DNA of 6,008 nt from Rhodospirillaceae bacterium TMED167 (GTDB taxonomy: Bacteria; Pseudomonadota; Alphaproteobacteria; Rhodospirillales_A; UBA2165), in NCBI GenBank assembly GCA_002170915.1, contig NHHQ01000105.1, positions 1 through 6,008 on the forward strand, read 5' to 3'. The notes under the pieces were generated by a model that searched no databases, was not told the DNA's origin, and was given only the letters and a program-made list of their open reading frames with translations. Numbering within the stretch: the stretch's first letter is position 1; each line of letters opens with the position of its first letter. A program made the translations under genes and the position numbers. Below, piece by piece: positions 1 to 6,008 of the stretch.

Positions 1-25
1 TGGTGGATTTCGAAAATGTCCGCCA

Positions 26-487
26 TTAGGGAGCATCGTCTCCGCTTATCTCCTCGGGCCAGGTCGCTATGTGATCCTCTAGCCCGCCCGCCTGGTTTTC
101 CGAGATAGCCCGGTCTTTCACAGATACTTTGGCCCGATGCACGGTGTCCGGGTCCCCGGATACCAACGGGTGCCACCAGGCAAGATCCTTGCCCTCATGT
201 ATTAGGCGGTAGGCGCAGGTTGGCGGTAGCCACTTAAGACTCATCAGGTTTTTGGCTGTCAGCTCGACGCAATCAGGCACACGGAATGTGCGTTCGACAT
301 AATTCGTGCAGCGGCACGTTCCGATATCTAACAAAGCGCACGCTACGTTGGTATAAAAAATCTCATCGGTATCTTCATCTTCAAGTTTGTGCAGACAGCA
401 TTTTCCGCACCCGTCGCAGAGAGATTCCCATTCGTCGAGGGAGAGTTCAACAAGGGATTTTTGTTCCCAGAAAGGAGTGCCACTCAT
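26..487 (-). CDS. ycgN: YcgN/UPF0260-family cysteine-cluster protein
   Basis: A 153-residue soluble protein that closely resembles E. coli YcgN as I recall it: a PFW start, then [34 protein letters not shown] and LPPTCAYRL in the same order. It has nine cysteines (24, 27, 30, 31, 50, 58, 60, 73, 91), including the CxxCxxCC cluster of the putative zinc- or iron-chelating YkgJ/YcgN domain family. The length matches the family and nothing is truncated. The biochemical role is not established; metal binding is inferred from the cysteines. The start is the only ATG or GTG after an in-frame stop about 30 bases upstream, and no good Shine-Dalgarno precedes it. It follows the SCO1-type gene on the same strand after a 59-base gap, so co-transcription is possible, although the gap also holds a plausible promoter. 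Confidence 0.93.
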   Translation of the reverse strand: MSGTPFWEQKSLVELSLDEWESLCDGCGKCCLHKLEDEDTDEIFYTNVACALLDIGTCRCTNYVERTFRVPDCVELTAKNLMSLKWLPPTCAYRLIHEGKDLAWWHPLVSGDPDTVHRAKVSVKDRAISENQAGGLEDHIATWPEEISGDDAP

Positions 488-499
488 GGTATCTTCACT

Positions 500-528
500 A
501 TCATATGTCGGGTCTCAGCTGCAGCCAA
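500..528 (-). promoter_or_regulatory. Candidate sigma70-type promoter for the ycgN-like gene
   Basis: Read on the minus strand, TTGGCT (523-528) and TATGAT (500-505) are separated by 17 bases. The -10 matches consensus at 5 of 6 positions and the -35 at 4 of 6. Only 12 bases separate the -10 from the ATG at 487, so the transcript would be nearly leaderless, which would fit the poor Shine-Dalgarno. This is pattern matching only, and read-through from the upstream gene is an equal possibility. Confidence 0.28.
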
Positions 529-546
529 ATCTTGGTGCCTTCCTGA

Positions 547-1191
547 TCAGAGGTGTTGGCGTATCTTGGTGGCGAACTCTTCCGGCGTCGAGCCGTTGCT
601 GAAAAAAGTTTTAAATTCGCCGTTTGGACCCATCATGTAGGATATTGAGGTGTGATCTAGAAGATAATCACCGGAATCCTGACCCCCACCATACCTTTTT
701 TGTGCAAAGATGCGGTAAGCCCGCTGGACGGCCGCGACTTGTTTCGTGGTACCGGTCAGGCCGACGATGCGGTCGTCAAAATGCTGTAAATACTCCTTCA
801 ACACATCAGGCGTATCGCGAAGAGGGTCCACGCTGATGAAGAGCGGTTGAATTTGATCGGCGGCCGCGCCAAGCAATGCCAACGCCCGGGATAGGTTGTT
901 GAGGGTCAGTGGACATACGTCCGGACAGTTGGTGAAGCCAAAAAATACAAAGATGTTTTTCCCCCGGTAATCTGAATCCGATACGGGTTTGCCGTCCTGG
1001 CTAATTAAGGTAAAGCGTCCTCCAATCGATGGCGGCTTACTGCCTTTGATCTCCCGACCGCCCTTGTCCACTACGGTCACGCCAGCGGAGCCCGCCGTGT
1101 TCAAGGCCGGCGCATAGAAACGGAGGCTGAGGCCAGCGGCAATGATCAAGATGGCAATACCCAGATAGAGGTATACGCGGAGTTTGGGCAT
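547..1191 (-). CDS. SCO1/SenC/PrrC-family copper/thiol protein
   Basis: A membrane-anchored, periplasm-facing thioredoxin-fold protein of 214 residues. Family members deliver copper to, or reduce the thiols of, the CuA site of cytochrome c oxidase subunit II. Visible features in order are an N-terminal transmembrane anchor (about residues 4-23), a thioredoxin-like start (GGRFTLISQDGKPVSDSDYRG), the motif NCPDVCP with Cys89 and Cys93, FISVDPLRDTP, and the LDHTS motif carrying the copper-ligand His180. All three metal ligands are present and the length is normal. A GTG at 1200 is an alternative start, but the ATG at 1191 has an AGGTG six bases upstream and was preferred. No oxidase genes are in the window, so the target is unknown. 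The ycgN-like gene follows on the same strand. Confidence 0.93.
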   Translation of the reverse strand: MPKLRVYLYLGIAILIIAAGLSLRFYAPALNTAGSAGVTVVDKGGREIKGSKPPSIGGRFTLISQDGKPVSDSDYRGKNIFVFFGFTNCPDVCPLTLNNLSRALALLGAAADQIQPLFISVDPLRDTPDVLKEYLQHFDDRIVGLTGTTKQVAAVQRAYRIFAQKRYGGGQDSGDYLLDHTSISYMMGPNGEFKTFFSNGSTPEEFATKIRQHL

Positions 1192-1197
1192 GGGAAG

Positions 1198-1202
1198 CAC
1201 CT
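1198..1202 (-). promoter_or_regulatory. Shine-Dalgarno that decides the SCO start
   Basis: On the minus strand AGGTG lies six bases before the ATG at 1191, whereas the in-frame GTG three codons earlier (1200) overlaps this motif and has no purine-rich sequence before it. This supports the ATG as the real start and removes three residues from the longest reading frame. Confidence 0.5.
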
Positions 1203-1226
1203 GGCATTGTTTATTTTGTCCGTCTT

Positions 1227-1256
1227 CTCATAGCGCCACAGGGGTTTCCGTATCAA
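1227..1256 (-). promoter_or_regulatory. Candidate sigma70-type promoter for the SCO gene
   Basis: On the minus strand TTGATA (1251-1256, 5 of 6 matches to the -35 consensus) and TATGAG (1227-1232, 4 of 6 matches to the -10) are 18 bases apart. This predicts a leader of roughly 28 bases before the ATG at 1191. It lies in the 168-base divergent spacer. No comparable pair was found on the plus strand for the cobD-like gene, and no clear operator or riboswitch is visible in the spacer. Confidence 0.33.
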
Positions 1257-1359
1257 GGCGGAAAAAATCACGGTTGGGTGATGGCGGACAAAAATCAGAC
1301 CTGTGACCACCTGGATTTGAACAATTGACGGATGTATCGCACCTGAGCATGCTGGTTTT

Positions 1360-2361
1360 ATGTTCTTGTTTGGTATCTCCGGTCTGGACGGCGGGTTTGA
1401 CCCGCTCATTTTGCTCGTCTTCGCGTTGATCCTCGAAGCTGTATTCGGCCGTTTTTCGGCTTTGACACGCGGGCCAGGGGCGCCGGTTGTGCTTGTCGCC
1501 GGGTTTGTGTGCTGGTTTGACCGTAAGCTCAATCGGAAAGGACGCTCACTAGGGGATCGGGCGGCCCGGGGCGCCATTGTCGCACTGTTCATCATTTTGA
1601 TGGCCGGTGCTGCTGGTTGGGGAATGGCCTGGCTCACACAAAATATTGCCTTGTTCTGGATATTAGAGACCCTCATGATTGCGCTGTCGCTGGATCAGCG
1701 GGGTACCTATACCATTGTTCAAAAATGCGGCCGCGCCCTCCGAGGCGAGGACTTGCCGCAAGCCCGCAAACATCTCGCATTGATTTCGGGCCAGCCGGTG
1801 AACAGCATGGATCTCCATCATCTTGCCCGGACAGGCCTGGAGGCGTCGGCTGCTGCGATCGCCCGTGGGGTGACGGGGCCTGTTTTTTGGTATGTATTGT
1901 TTGGCCTGCCTGGACTGATGGTGTTCCGGGCAGTAGATATCATGGCGGAGTTGGTGGGTCATCAGACGGATCGGCATTGGGCCTTTGGCTTCACCGCAGC
2001 ACGTCTTAACGATATTCTGTTGTTCGTTCCGGCCCGGCTGGCTGGGCTCTATACAGTACTGGGCTCGATTCTGGTGCCGACCGCCAAACCCAGCCTTGCG
2101 GCAAAGATCATGCTGCGGGATGCGGGGAAACATCACTCTCTCAATCTCGGCTGGCCCATAGGGGCAGTGGCTGGCGCGCTTAATTTGGCGTTGGCGGGGC
2201 CGCGGAAAGTGAACGCGGACACTGCGCGTGGCGCTTGGATTGGGGATGGGACAGCAAAAGCGACGGCCGTCGATATCAGCCGGGGACTCTACCTCGCGGC
2301 GATCGCTTGCCTCATCAATGCCGCGTGGGTGACGGCGCTCAGTCTGGTTCGATTGGTGTAA
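1360..2361 (+). CDS. CobD/CbiB-family membrane protein, divergent
   Basis: A 333-residue polytopic inner-membrane protein. Canonical members join adenosylcobyric acid to aminopropanol (phosphate) to give adenosylcobinamide (phosphate) in cobalamin synthesis. Family signs are an early WFDRKLNR segment, the hydrophobic helix near 73-110, GPVFWYVLFGLPG (173-185), GHQTDRHWAFGFTAARLND (200-218), and the C-terminal block RDAGKHHSLNLGWP...AGAL (253-274) followed by WIGDGTAKATAVDISRGL (293-310). The N-terminal half is degenerate. The usual HPV is APV (41-43), AENxxDG becomes AAAIARG (164-170), and the KxxNTxDS block becomes RAVDIMAE (190-197). It may therefore be an altered or non-catalytic paralogue, so no gene symbol is given. 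The ATG at 1360 is the only usual start after the stop at 1318, and its ribosome-binding site is weak. A TfoX-domain gene follows after 10 bases. Confidence 0.85.
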   Translation: MFLFGISGLDGGFDPLILLVFALILEAVFGRFSALTRGPGAPVVLVAGFVCWFDRKLNRKGRSLGDRAARGAIVALFIILMAGAAGWGMAWLTQNIALFWILETLMIALSLDQRGTYTIVQKCGRALRGEDLPQARKHLALISGQPVNSMDLHHLARTGLEASAAAIARGVTGPVFWYVLFGLPGLMVFRAVDIMAELVGHQTDRHWAFGFTAARLNDILLFVPARLAGLYTVLGSILVPTAKPSLAAKIMLRDAGKHHSLNLGWPIGAVAGALNLALAGPRKVNADTARGAWIGDGTAKATAVDISRGLYLAAIACLINAAWVTALSLVRLV

Positions 2362-2371
2362 GCGCGCTCCG

Positions 2372-2743
2372 ATGCCTGTAAGTCCGGACTATAGAGATTA
2401 TATCCTGGATCAGCTCTCGCTGGTGGAAGATGTCATGCCACGCGCGATGTTTGGCGGCCTTGGTCTCTTTAAGGGCGGCGTGATGTTCGGTATCCTCAGC
2501 CGCATGGACCGCTTTTATTTCAAAGTGGATGAGGTCAATCAGCCGGATTACGAAGCGCTCGGCGCTGAACCGTTCCGGCCTCATCAAGGCAGTGAGATGA
2601 CGATGGCCTATTTCGAAGTGCCGGTTGAGATCCTGGATGATCCGGAGGGACTGGCGATCTGGGCGGATAAGGCCTGGGAAGCAGCCAGGCGAAACACTGC
2701 CAAAAAGGCTCTGCGAAACCGGACGTCCCGTGGCAGATCCTAG
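2372..2743 (+). CDS. TfoX/Sxy N-terminal-domain protein
   Basis: A 123-residue soluble protein made essentially of the TfoX N-terminal domain. The diagnostic run is RAMFGGLGLFKGGVMFG (24-40), followed by DRFYFKVDEVN (46-56), PF (67-68), MTMAYFEVPVEILDD (76-90) and LAIWADKAWEAARR (94-107). The last 15 residues are rich in Arg and Lys. E. coli TfoX/Sxy has a second, C-terminal domain that is absent here, as in many stand-alone alphaproteobacterial members whose role is unknown. A function in competence should therefore not be assumed. It begins 10 bases after the cobD-like stop with a weak ribosome-binding site, and its end overlaps the start of the next gene by 14 bases, so translation is probably coupled. 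Confidence 0.9.
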   Translation: MPVSPDYRDYILDQLSLVEDVMPRAMFGGLGLFKGGVMFGILSRMDRFYFKVDEVNQPDYEALGAEPFRPHQGSEMTMAYFEVPVEILDDPEGLAIWADKAWEAARRNTAKKALRNRTSRGRS

Positions 2744-2945
2744 CCGCCTGCGAAAACGATCTGTCTTGATCGCGGGCCATAGGACGAGTGTGTCTTTGGA
2801 GGACGCCTTTTGGGAGGTGCTCAAAGAGCTTGCGGACGGGCGCGGCTTATCCCTCAATCAACTTGTGGCGGAAGTGGATGAGGGGCGGACAGGCAACCTG
2901 TCCAGTGCCTTACGGGTGTATGCCCTGAGAGAGGTAGGCGGGTGA
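2730..2945 (+). CDS. Ribbon-helix-helix domain protein (RHH_4 type)
   Basis: A 71-residue protein typical of the short alphaproteobacterial RHH_4 family. It has a basic strand KRSVLIAGHRTSVSLED (9-25), a first helix with AFWEVLKELADGRG (26-39), LSLNQLVAEVDEGR (40-53), and the ending GNLSSALRVYAL (55-66). A DNA-binding or regulatory role is the expected function, but no target is known. The start is taken as the GTG at 2730, because the sequence upstream in this frame (from an ATG at 2625) lies wholly inside the tfoX-like gene and does not resemble the family. A short GGA is the only possible Shine-Dalgarno. It overlaps the preceding gene by 14 bases and is probably last in the transcript. Its stop lies 9 bases from the stop of the convergent asmA-like gene. 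Confidence 0.85.
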   Translation: MADPSRLRKRSVLIAGHRTSVSLEDAFWEVLKELADGRGLSLNQLVAEVDEGRTGNLSSALRVYALREVGG

Positions 2946-2954
2946 TTGCAGGAT

Positions 2955-5900
2955 CTACCGGCCCAAACCACGGAGAATATTTTTTAAAAAATCTTCCGGC
3001 TTCGGCGCAGGGGCTTGTTGCTGTTTTGGCAGCTGGGGGGTTTGAGAAGTGTCTCTTTGCTGTGTTGGTGATTGTGAGCTCCGTGTGCCCGGGAAAATAT
3101 TCTCGAGCACGCCGCCTAAGCCCTTTTTTTTCAATACTCTGTCCAGTTTTTTCCCGATCCTGCCGGGAATCCGGAGGCCGCCGCCGGCGATTTTACTTGT
3201 GTCCAACTTGACATTCGGTTTTTCCATCGGTCCGATCACCTGGAATGGAATGGTGGGCGGCCCCTTTTGACCTGCTAATACCTGGAGCAATAAATTCCGG
3301 GACAGATCCAAGGTGCCGGAGGTGTTGATCCGCCAGTTGGGAAGATCGACCACCCCCTTTGCAGAGCCATTGCCCACACCTGACGTTAGGGTCATGTCAT
3401 TGTAACTGGCGATGCCCTTATCGACTTTGAAGCTCCCATGGAGATCAGCTCTGACCGCACCTAACTGACCGCCCAGGGATCCGGCAAACTGGTAGAATGT
3501 TGCCAAAAGGTTTGTGACGCCTGAAAGAGCGGATCCCGCTCCGGCGCCCTTGGAGACATCCAAGGCGTTCAATGAAATCGAGCCCGTGCCGGTAAGCCGT
3601 GAGATCATATCGGCAACGCTGCGTCCAGATGACTTAAAGTTTCCAATCACCTCCATTGTGCCTGATTTGAGGGTTCGGTTGCCAAAGGCACGGAGAGCCG
3701 ACGGCATGCTGAGGCCTTGAACGGTAAAGCGACTTTGATACTGCCCGGTGCCCGATTTTGCTACGGCCTTGCCATCAAGTTTGACCTTGCCGCCAAAAAG
3801 GTTCCCCGTGGCCCGGCGCACGTCGAGGACGCCGTTTTTCAGTGCAACGGCCAGATCCACGTTGTCGAGAGGGAGTTTGCCGAACGTCAGCCGAGGGGTC
3901 TTCAGGGCGACGTCTGCATCAAAGGAATTCAGCGCGGATATATCCATCGGGTCTTTGGACCACCGGCTGCTTATCACCCTTTGGAGAAGCGGTTGCGGCA
4001 CCGGTGCACGCGACAGGCGCGACCAGGAGGTTTTATGGAGGAGTGCGCGGGGGGGCTCAGCTCCGAAGGCGTGACGCCAGAGTACATCGTCCTTTAAAGA
4101 GGCACTTTGGGTCTTCGGTAAATATTTGTTCAAATCCAACGCGCCGCTAGTCAAATTTGCCGTCAGAGCTGGCTTTGGCCCGTCGAGTTTAAGTCCGAGC
4201 TCGCCGAGCAACGAGACGCCCGTGGCTGTCCCGGTTATGCGAGAGAGCGTAATGGCGGCCGATGATGCGGCAAAGTTACTTTTCAGCTTGATGCTGCCGA
4301 GGTTGCGACCCGCTGGGCGGTAATTGATTCCAAAGGTCCGCACGAGCCAGATAATGTTAGGATGGGAAAGGGATAATTGACCCGTCAGACTGGGTACTGG
4401 ACCGAGGGGTTTCACTGTTCCATCAATGCCAAATCGACCCCTCAGCGCCCTCATGGCCGCTGTCACATCGAGAGCCCGGGGAGGCCCGTTGAGCGAGCCG
4501 GTAAGGGTAACCGCGCCAAGTGCCCCGGGATTGATTGGGGATTGGATGTCCGCGAACTTGAAAAACCGCCTGAGGGACTTTCCCCGAACGTCGAACTTGA
4601 AGTCCTTGAAAGTTGGGTCCGCAACGCCGTCCACTGGTGTTAGCCCCGCGAGGCCGCCGGTCAGTTTGCCTCGAATGCCGGCGAGGTTCTGGACGCTTAG
4701 ATTGTCGAAGTTTAACCGGCCGTTCAAAAGCGCAGAGTCGACCGCGAGATTAGACACCGGGACCCCTTTGACGGTCAGTGAGCCGACTTTTGCTTTGAGG
4801 TTCATATCAAAGGCGCCCAACAATCCAAGAGGTGCCAGAGGATTATCATCGGGAGATGGTGCCGGAGGCGCTTTTGATCCGGCGGGTGTTTGGTCTTGTG
4901 ACGCCCCCTGTGTTTTCGAGGTTAATTCTTTTTCCGGCGGCGCGGATTTTCTCGGTGCCGGCAAGTAGGCGTCCAGGTTGATCTTATCCACATCCAAGTT
5001 GAGGCCCAGGAACACCCGCTCCCCGGGTACGATAACCGCCGCCCCTTTGATCTTGGTATTGTCGATCTGAACATCAAAGTCGGAGAGATTGAGTGACTGC
5101 GGTCCAGCGAGAACTTTGCCGGAGAAGGATAATTTGCGGAGCCGATCCTGGGCGATGCCGCTTGCGTCGGTGCCGAGCCAATCCAACATGCCCCGAAGAT
5201 CATTTGTGGCCATATCCACCGTTCCGTCGAACGCGGCCGCGGGACCTTTTTGAGAGACAAATCCAAACATGGCGAGATCAGTATTGCCGGGGAGCAGCGC
5301 AGACAATTGGCTTAAAGTCACCTCCCGGCCTGCCAGTTCGGCGGTTAGTTTTGCTTGGCGGATGGCTTTTCCTTTGAAATTCAGCGCTTCAATAGACAGG
5401 TCCAGGCTGGCGGCCAAGTTTTCTGGTAGGGTGGCCAGACTGAAGGGCGTATTGGCGCTCTGGGAAGCGCTGGGTGGAATGTCCAGAGGGGACGAGGAGG
5501 CCGATGGAGCCGACGGGGTGGTCGGCTCTTTGGGGGTTGCCGGGGTTTGCTGAGATGGTGTTACCATAAGCTTGTCGAAATCGACCTTGTTGATTGCCAA
5601 CATCACGTCTGCACCCGGGGTAGGACCGAGCGCGACGGTTACCTTTCCCGTGCCCTTCGTATCGTCCAGCGAGAAGGTTATATCAGGGATGTCTATTTGG
5701 GTCTGGCTGGCGGCGATTGTTGCTTGGGCGCTGAAGGCCCGGCCCAAGGCTGACGGAAGTTCCGTGCCGTTTGCGACACCGGACACAAAGGTATTGAGGT
5801 TAGTCCCTTCTAGGGAGAACTTTCCCTTCAGTATGGGGGTTTCCCGCAAGTTCGAAATCGCCCCGCTGTAGGAGATGTTCACGTCCCCCGGAATTACCTT

Positions 5901-6008
5901 GGCCGCCACGCGGAAGGGAAGCGTACGGTCTTGTACGATTTGACCAACTGACGCGGAGAAGCTCAGCGGAATTTTACGGATAACCGCGCTGCCCTCCATG
6001 TCCATTGG
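2955..6008 (-). CDS. AsmA-family protein, C-terminal part (5' end outside window)
   Basis: At least 1017 codons of an AsmA-family protein, a large inner-membrane-anchored periplasmic beta-rich protein of the kind linked to envelope lipid transport and outer-membrane homeostasis. The frame is open through the window edge, and the ATG at 6005 is internal: the usual N-terminal anchor and first domain are missing. Residues here count from that ATG. Repeated DxDKxLxP-like ends at 139-147, 339-349 and 621-630 are each followed by a linker. The C-terminal AsmA domain is clear, with RWSKDPMDISALNSFDADV (681-699), LDNVDLAVALKNGVLDV (713-729), LFGGK, SFKVDKGIASYNDMTL and VVDLPNWRINTSGTLDL. A basic, Gln/Pro-rich tail ends in DFLKNILRGLGR. 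Linker residues 643-680 look out of frame. No terminator was seen between this gene and its convergent neighbour. Confidence 0.92.
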   Translation of the reverse strand, partial: PMDMEGSAVIRKIPLSFSASVGQIVQDRTLPFRVAAKVIPGDVNISYSGAISNLRETPILKGKFSLEGTNLNTFVSGVANGTELPSALGRAFSAQATIAASQTQIDIPDITFSLDDTKGTGKVTVALGPTPGADVMLAINKVDFDKLMVTPSQQTPATPKEPTTPSAPSASSSPLDIPPSASQSANTPFSLATLPENLAASLDLSIEALNFKGKAIRQAKLTAELAGREVTLSQLSALLPGNTDLAMFGFVSQKGPAAAFDGTVDMATNDLRGMLDWLGTDASGIAQDRLRKLSFSGKVLAGPQSLNLSDFDVQIDNTKIKGAAVIVPGERVFLGLNLDVDKINLDAYLPAPRKSAPPEKELTSKTQGASQDQTPAGSKAPPAPSPDDNPLAPLGLLGAFDMNLKAKVGSLTVKGVPVSNLAVDSALLNGRLNFDNLSVQNLAGIRGKLTGGLAGLTPVDGVADPTFKDFKFDVRGKSLRRFFKFADIQSPINPGALGAVTLTGSLNGPPRALDVTAAMRALRGRFGIDGTVKPLGPVPSLTGQLSLSHPNIIWLVRTFGINYRPAGRNLGSIKLKSNFAASSAAITLSRITGTATGVSLLGELGLKLDGPKPALTANLTSGALDLNKYLPKTQSASLKDDVLWRHAFGAEPPRALLHKTSWSRLSRAPVPQPLLQRVISSRWSKDPMDISALNSFDADVALKTPRLTFGKLPLDNVDLAVALKNGVLDVRRATGNLFGGKVKLDGKAVAKSGTGQYQSRFTVQGLSMPSALRAFGNRTLKSGTMEVIGNFKSSGRSVADMISRLTGTGSISLNALDVSKGAGAGSALSGVTNLLATFYQFAGSLGGQLGAVRADLHGSFKVDKGIASYNDMTLTSGVGNGSAKGVVDLPNWRINTSGTLDLSRNLLLQVLAGQKGPPTIPFQVIGPMEKPNVKLDTSKIAGGGLRIPGRIGKKLDRVLKKKGLGGVLENIFPGTRSSQSPTQQRDTSQTPQLPKQQQAPAPKPEDFLKNILRGLGR
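3085..3131 (-). other. Slippery A-AAA-AAG heptamer with downstream stem-loop
   Basis: In the asmA-like frame the Lys-Lys-Lys codons AAA AAA AAG form an eight-A run (3124-3131). The heptamer A-AAA-AAG (3123-3129) is in the same phase as the dnaX -1 frameshift site. Twelve bases further on, GTGCTCG (3104-3110) can pair with CGGGCAC (3085-3091) in a 7-pair stem with one G-U pair and a 12-base loop. The spacer is longer than in known sites and there is no strong upstream Shine-Dalgarno, so use as a programmed site is doubtful. Confidence 0.15.
3963..4082 (-). other. Atypical linker in AsmA, possible compensated frameshifts
   Basis: In the AsmA frame this stretch (about residues 642-681) reads as an Arg/Leu/Trp/His-rich segment, unlike the Ala/Pro/Ser/Thr linkers elsewhere in the protein. 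The next frame gives VTPSELSPPAHSSIKPPG (about 4075-4022) and the third gives APVACTGAATASPKGDK (about 4020-3970), both typical linker composition. A run of seven G (4049-4055) lies inside. Three same-direction single-base changes would restore the reading frame. Either sequencing errors or tolerated drift could explain it. Confidence 0.4.

Noticed and set aside
514..530. The GCTGCAGC palindrome between the SCO and ycgN-like genes as a terminator
   Set aside because: It is short, has no loop and is not followed by a T-run in either direction.
1192..1200. The GTG at 1200 as start of the SCO protein
   Set aside because: The AGGTG motif overlaps this codon and is well spaced for the ATG at 1191.
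1192..1359. A cobalamin riboswitch in front of the cobD-like gene
   Set aside because: The spacer is short and I see no B12-box-like conserved sequence or a convincing set of stems. It also contains no clear plus-strand promoter.
1146..1676. A 176-codon minus-strand open frame across the divergent spacer and the cobD-like gene
   Set aside because: It overlaps a clear CobD-family frame and the start of the SCO gene, and its translation is low-complexity Pro/Arg/Ser/Asn sequence with no family resemblance. It is a shadow of the opposite strand.
2625..2729. An N-terminal 35-residue extension of the RHH protein starting at an ATG at 2625
   Set aside because: It lies entirely inside the tfoX-like gene and is unlike RHH_4 proteins. 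The GTG at 2730 gives the normal family length.
3717..4150. Plus-strand open frames inside the AsmA gene, including the 126- and 108-codon ones
   Set aside because: They are antisense to a well-supported AsmA frame, lack ribosome-binding sites and resemble no family.
4922..5266. A 114-codon minus-strand open frame inside the AsmA gene
   Set aside because: It is a second frame of the same strand where AsmA frame 0 is clearly normal, and the translation has shadow-like Arg/Ser/Trp composition.
6003..6005. The ATG at 6005 as the true start of the AsmA-family gene
   Set aside because: The frame stays open to the window edge, and the protein lacks the N-terminal membrane anchor and first domain of the family.

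Overview
The window looks like an ordinary chromosomal segment of an alphaproteobacterium, possibly Rhodospirillales-like. This is inferred from the short ribbon-helix-helix protein of the RHH_4 type, the alphaproteobacterial style of the CobD C-terminus and the large AsmA protein. No mobile element, RNA gene, CRISPR array or integrase was seen. Coding density is very high, and no gene-free stretch exceeds about 170 bases.

Layout. On the minus strand (26-1191) a SCO1/SenC-type copper/thiol protein is followed 59 bases downstream by a YcgN-type cysteine-cluster protein. A 168-base divergent spacer (1192-1359) separates this pair from a plus-strand run of three tightly packed genes: a CobD/CbiB-family membrane protein, a TfoX N-terminal-domain protein (10-base gap) and a GTG-started ribbon-helix-helix protein (14-base overlap). 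These converge, with only 9 bases between stop codons, on a very large minus-strand AsmA-family gene (2955 to beyond 6008) whose N-terminus lies outside the window.

How the genes may work together. SCO1 and YcgN may share a metal or thiol theme. The three plus-strand genes look co-transcribed, but no common pathway is evident. AsmA belongs to envelope lipid transport and homeostasis and is unrelated to its convergent neighbours.

Points for a second look. The CobD homologue keeps the family fold and C-terminal motif but has lost most of the polar residues that define canonical CobD/CbiB, so it may not be an ordinary adenosylcobinamide-phosphate synthase. One linker of AsmA appears to be read out of its ancestral frame: the expected Ala/Pro/Thr/Ser-rich sequence sits in the two other frames. 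A dnaX-like A-AAA-AAG heptamer lies near the AsmA 3' end. No clearly new multi-gene system was found.
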